Positions 31,961 to 33,923 of a stretch of DNA of 33,923 nucleotides are shown here, piece by piece. The notes beneath the pieces are model-generated. The model did not search any database. It saw only the letters and a list, made by a program, of their open reading frames with translations, and was not told the DNA's origin. A program made the position numbers and the translations under genes. The first letter of the stretch is position 1. Each line of letters starts with the position of its first letter. Source of the stretch: JANNFX01 sp031380225 (lineage in GTDB: Bacteria > Pseudomonadota > Alphaproteobacteria > Rhizobiales > Hyphomicrobiaceae); the NCBI GenBank assembly GCA_031380225.1, contig JANNFX010000062.1, positions 1 through 33,923 on the forward strand. The letters are read 5' to 3'.

Positions 31961-33304
31961 CTACAAAACAAAATCACCGCTGGTGAGTGTCTTGATGCCG
32001 GTCAACTCAATCTGAAAATCGGCGCGGCCATCGCCGTTGGTGTCGCCTTCGATGATGGTTTTGCCTCCAGACTGCAAATAATGAAGTTCACCGGCTGTGT
32101 GTGAGAAGTCCTTGGTGCCGATGAAGCTGAATTTCTGATCAGCGCCCTTTGTGGTATTGGCGTCGATGTTTTTCAAATCGATGTCGTCGATATTGTGCTG
32201 GAAATCCTTGATGCGATCGCGCGTCGCTGCACTCTTGCCCGCTTCAGAAACAGCGTTGAAGTTGAACACATCTTTTTCAGTGCCACCCGACAGGATATCC
32301 TTACCAGCGCCACCGTTGATGTAGTCTTTACCGGCCTCACCCATCATCGTATCGGCACCCTTGGAGCCGTACATCGTGTCGTTGCCGAACCCGCCTTGCA
32401 ATAGATTGCCAAAATTGCTGCCTTGGATCGTGTCGTTGAAATTCGAGCCTTCCGCGCCGCCAATGGAATTCGGTACCCAAGTATCGCTGCCGCCGCCGCC
32501 CGATGCTGTGCCCTTGGCCAAATTGAGCGACACACCAGCCGTGGCACTGAAATAACTGACGAAGCCGCCGCTATCGGTGATGAAGGTGTCGTTGCCGCTT
32601 CCGCTTTGGAACTGACCGTATCCCGTGCCGCCATTCTTGGTAATTGTCACACCGCCTCCGACCAGGAACGGATAGAGTTCTTCGTTGTTTCCGTCTTCTC
32701 CGCCAAGCGATAGCAGGCCATACGAGAAAGCCGATGCATCGTGGGGTGTGGCCAAATAATCGACGAAATTCAGCGGCGTGGCACCATCGGTGTCGAGTTG
32801 CGTAATTGCGGTGATCGTGCCGGTTTCACTGAAAGTGGCGCCGGTAAGTCCCGTGCCTGCAATCAATAAATAGCCAACAACGGTATCACTCAAGTCGAGC
32901 AGTGCGACCTTCAGTGACGTCCCATTTGCCGCAAACGTCGTGTTGCCGGTGTGATCGTAGCCAATTGTCCCGGCGAGATCCCAGGCCGTAAACGTGTCGG
33001 CCATAATGCCGAGGCCTTCTCCGAGGAAGGCCGTAATGCTGGCTGCCAAAGTTGCCTGATTGGCGAGCGCTATATCCACGGTCTGTAGTGCAGCTCCTGA
33101 GCCCATATTCGCGGCCGGATCAAAGAGCTCAATGGTAGTGATGGTCCCCGTCATCACGCCGGTCGCTTCATCATAGGCGAGAGTACTACCGATGATGCGA
33201 ACGGTGGTGCCGGGCAGCCCCATGTCAGGACTAGTGTTGAACGTGATCATCGAGCCGTCGAGCGCAACCACGGCGCCGTCATAGGCGTTGAATTGGTAAG
33301 ACAT
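31961..33304 (-). CDS. RTX protein 3: calcium-binding repeat protein with serralysin-type C-terminal region
   Basis: The 447-residue protein has a beta-rich N-terminal half (residues 1-230) without known motifs, with segments such as GTITTIELFDPAANMGSG. RTX nonapeptides follow at about 290-365 (GFGNDTMYGSKGADTMMGEAGKDYINGGAGKDIL). The C-terminal region reads KDVFNFNAVSEAG, RDRIKDFQHNIDDIDL, GDTNGDGRADFQIELTG, and ends DFVL. This layout is that of the M10 serralysin C-terminal domain, and its hydrophobic DFVL end is typical of type I secretion signals. No HExxH protease site is present. The start ATG 33304 has GGGGGA upstream. It converges on hsp20. Confidence 0.87.
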   Translation of the reverse strand: MSYQFNAYDGAVVALDGSMITFNTSPDMGLPGTTVRIIGSTLAYDEATGVMTGTITTIELFDPAANMGSGAALQTVDIALANQATLAASITAFLGEGLGIMADTFTAWDLAGTIGYDHTGNTTFAANGTSLKVALLDLSDTVVGYLLIAGTGLTGATFSETGTITAITQLDTDGATPLNFVDYLATPHDASAFSYGLLSLGGEDGNNEELYPFLVGGGVTITKNGGTGYGQFQSGSGNDTFITDSGGFVSYFSATAGVSLNLAKGTASGGGGSDTWVPNSIGGAEGSNFNDTIQGSNFGNLLQGGFGNDTMYGSKGADTMMGEAGKDYINGGAGKDILSGGTEKDVFNFNAVSEAGKSAATRDRIKDFQHNIDDIDLKNIDANTTKGADQKFSFIGTKDFSHTAGELHYLQSGGKTIIEGDTNGDGRADFQIELTGIKTLTSGDFVL

Positions 33305-33482
33305 TCGAAATCCCCCACAATTGGAAACGGCGGCGCCAGTACAAACGCGGGCGCGGCCGTAAAGACTTCCAGACTACACCGCCGGAATGACCCTCAAACT
33401 AGCAGAGTTATGACGACAGACAATGTGTATTGTGAGGGTCTATGGCCGCAAATGGGGATCGCTTGGGACGGCGGCGCAGCAC

Positions 33483-33923
33483 TCAAATATCGCGGCGGCC
33501 TGGGTCCGTTTTGCTGGGCTTTTGTTTAGGCGGCCCGGGCGTAGGAGATGGAGATTTCCCGGCCGGTTTACCATCATCTGATTTGCCGTCCGTCTCAGGA
33601 CCGCCAGCCGTCGTCTTGCAAATGCCGCGCAAGTCGATCCAGTCGTCGTTGCTCAAAGCCTGATGAGAGGAATAGGCGTCCTGCGCTTCAATGGCCGCGA
33701 TGCGCTCGTCGGTTTGCGGGTGAGTGCGGAAGACATCGAAAGCTTTGCTCCGGTCGTCGTCATCCTCGTCTTGCTTTTTCATGCGCTTGAAAAAAGCAGC
33801 AAAACCTTTGGGCGAAACTCCAGCCGCCTTGAGCATCGAAAGCGCATGCTGATCCGCTTCGCGCTCGGCATCGCGCGAATACGACAACTGCGCCATCACC
33901 AGCCCGAGATTGGCAAGCGTGCC
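33483..33923 (-). CDS. M48-family zinc metallopeptidase, partial (N-terminus outside window)
   Basis: Only the C-terminal 146 residues are in the window. The conserved stretch LSYSRDAEREADQHALSMLKAAGVSPKGFAAFF holds the third zinc ligand (first Glu of EREAD), and DVFRTHPQTDERIAAI is the M48 end motif. The HExxH site should lie upstream, beyond the right edge. After it comes a polar Lys/Pro/Asp-rich tail of about 50 residues. M48 proteins act in envelope quality control, for example the BepA/YfgC and LoiP types. The reading frame is open through 33923. Confidence 0.88.
   Translation of the reverse strand, partial: GTLANLGLVMAQLSYSRDAEREADQHALSMLKAAGVSPKGFAAFFKRMKKQDEDDDDRSKAFDVFRTHPQTDERIAAIEAQDAYSSHQALSNDDWIDLRGICKTTAGGPETDGKSDDGKPAGKSPSPTPGPPKQKPSKTDPGRRDI

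Noticed and set aside
1..33923. tRNA or rRNA genes
   Set aside because: No T-loop-like GGTTCGANTCC within a cloverleaf and no rRNA-like conserved stretch was seen on either strand by eye. A tRNAscan-type search would be decisive.

Overview
The window looks like chromosomal DNA from an alphaproteobacterium of the order Hyphomicrobiales. I base this on several things together. An OxyR-type regulator, lexA, comEC and gltX lie in a row. There is a DUF1036-pyk pair with overlapping stop and start codons. The porin is of the Rhizobiales type (a CCADLEERIAELEATTARKG motif follows the signal peptide). A small heat-shock gene carries a ROSE-like RNA thermometer and an alphaproteobacterial RpoH-type promoter. 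Several short palindromic repeats resemble those common in this order. The genus cannot be decided from the sequence alone. I see no tRNA, rRNA, transposase, integrase or CRISPR array.

Layout. From 1 to 5.5 kb lies an accessory-looking stretch: a partial CelD/BcsL-type acyltransferase and a JmjC/cupin-like oxygenase (both minus strand), a small HEPN-like protein, then plus-strand genes for a YkgJ-type cysteine-cluster protein, an isoprenylcysteine-methyltransferase-like membrane protein, a DUF4287/DUF5655-like protein and an exported coiled-coil protein. From 5.5 to 9.4 kb are a BluB-CobA fusion (cobalamin/sirohaem), oxyR and lexA. From 9.5 to 19.4 kb is the housekeeping core: comEC, gltX, fabD, rlmD-like and tlyA RNA methyltransferases, a DUF4399 lipoprotein, a DUF1036 protein and pyruvate kinase.

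From 19.4 to 28.4 kb are envelope and metabolic genes. They comprise a small exported protein, a decayed porin tail followed by an intact porin, a UbiH-type FAD monooxygenase, an agmatinase-type ureohydrolase, a sorbosone-dehydrogenase-like exported protein, a monoacylglycerol-lipase-like hydrolase and an Asp-rich exported PepSY-like protein. The intergenic DNA here is rich in repeats: a 37-bp hairpin, a 136-bp palindromic element, and three 47-49-bp tandem repeats beside a 20-bp inverted repeat. From 28.5 to 33.3 kb are three RTX (Ca2+-binding nonapeptide) proteins, interrupted by a heat-inducible hsp20. The window ends inside an M48 peptidase gene.

How the parts relate. The most system-like block is the Ca2+-related group: an acidic exported protein plus three RTX proteins. 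Their type I secretion apparatus is not in the window. The housekeeping block joins stress control (OxyR, LexA, Hsp20) with translation and RNA modification genes. The observations most worth a second look are the BluB-CobA fusion, the non-canonical start implied for the DUF1036 gene, the porin remnant with its decayed terminator, the 11-bp-periodic motif upstream of lexA, and the ROSE/RpoH control of hsp20.
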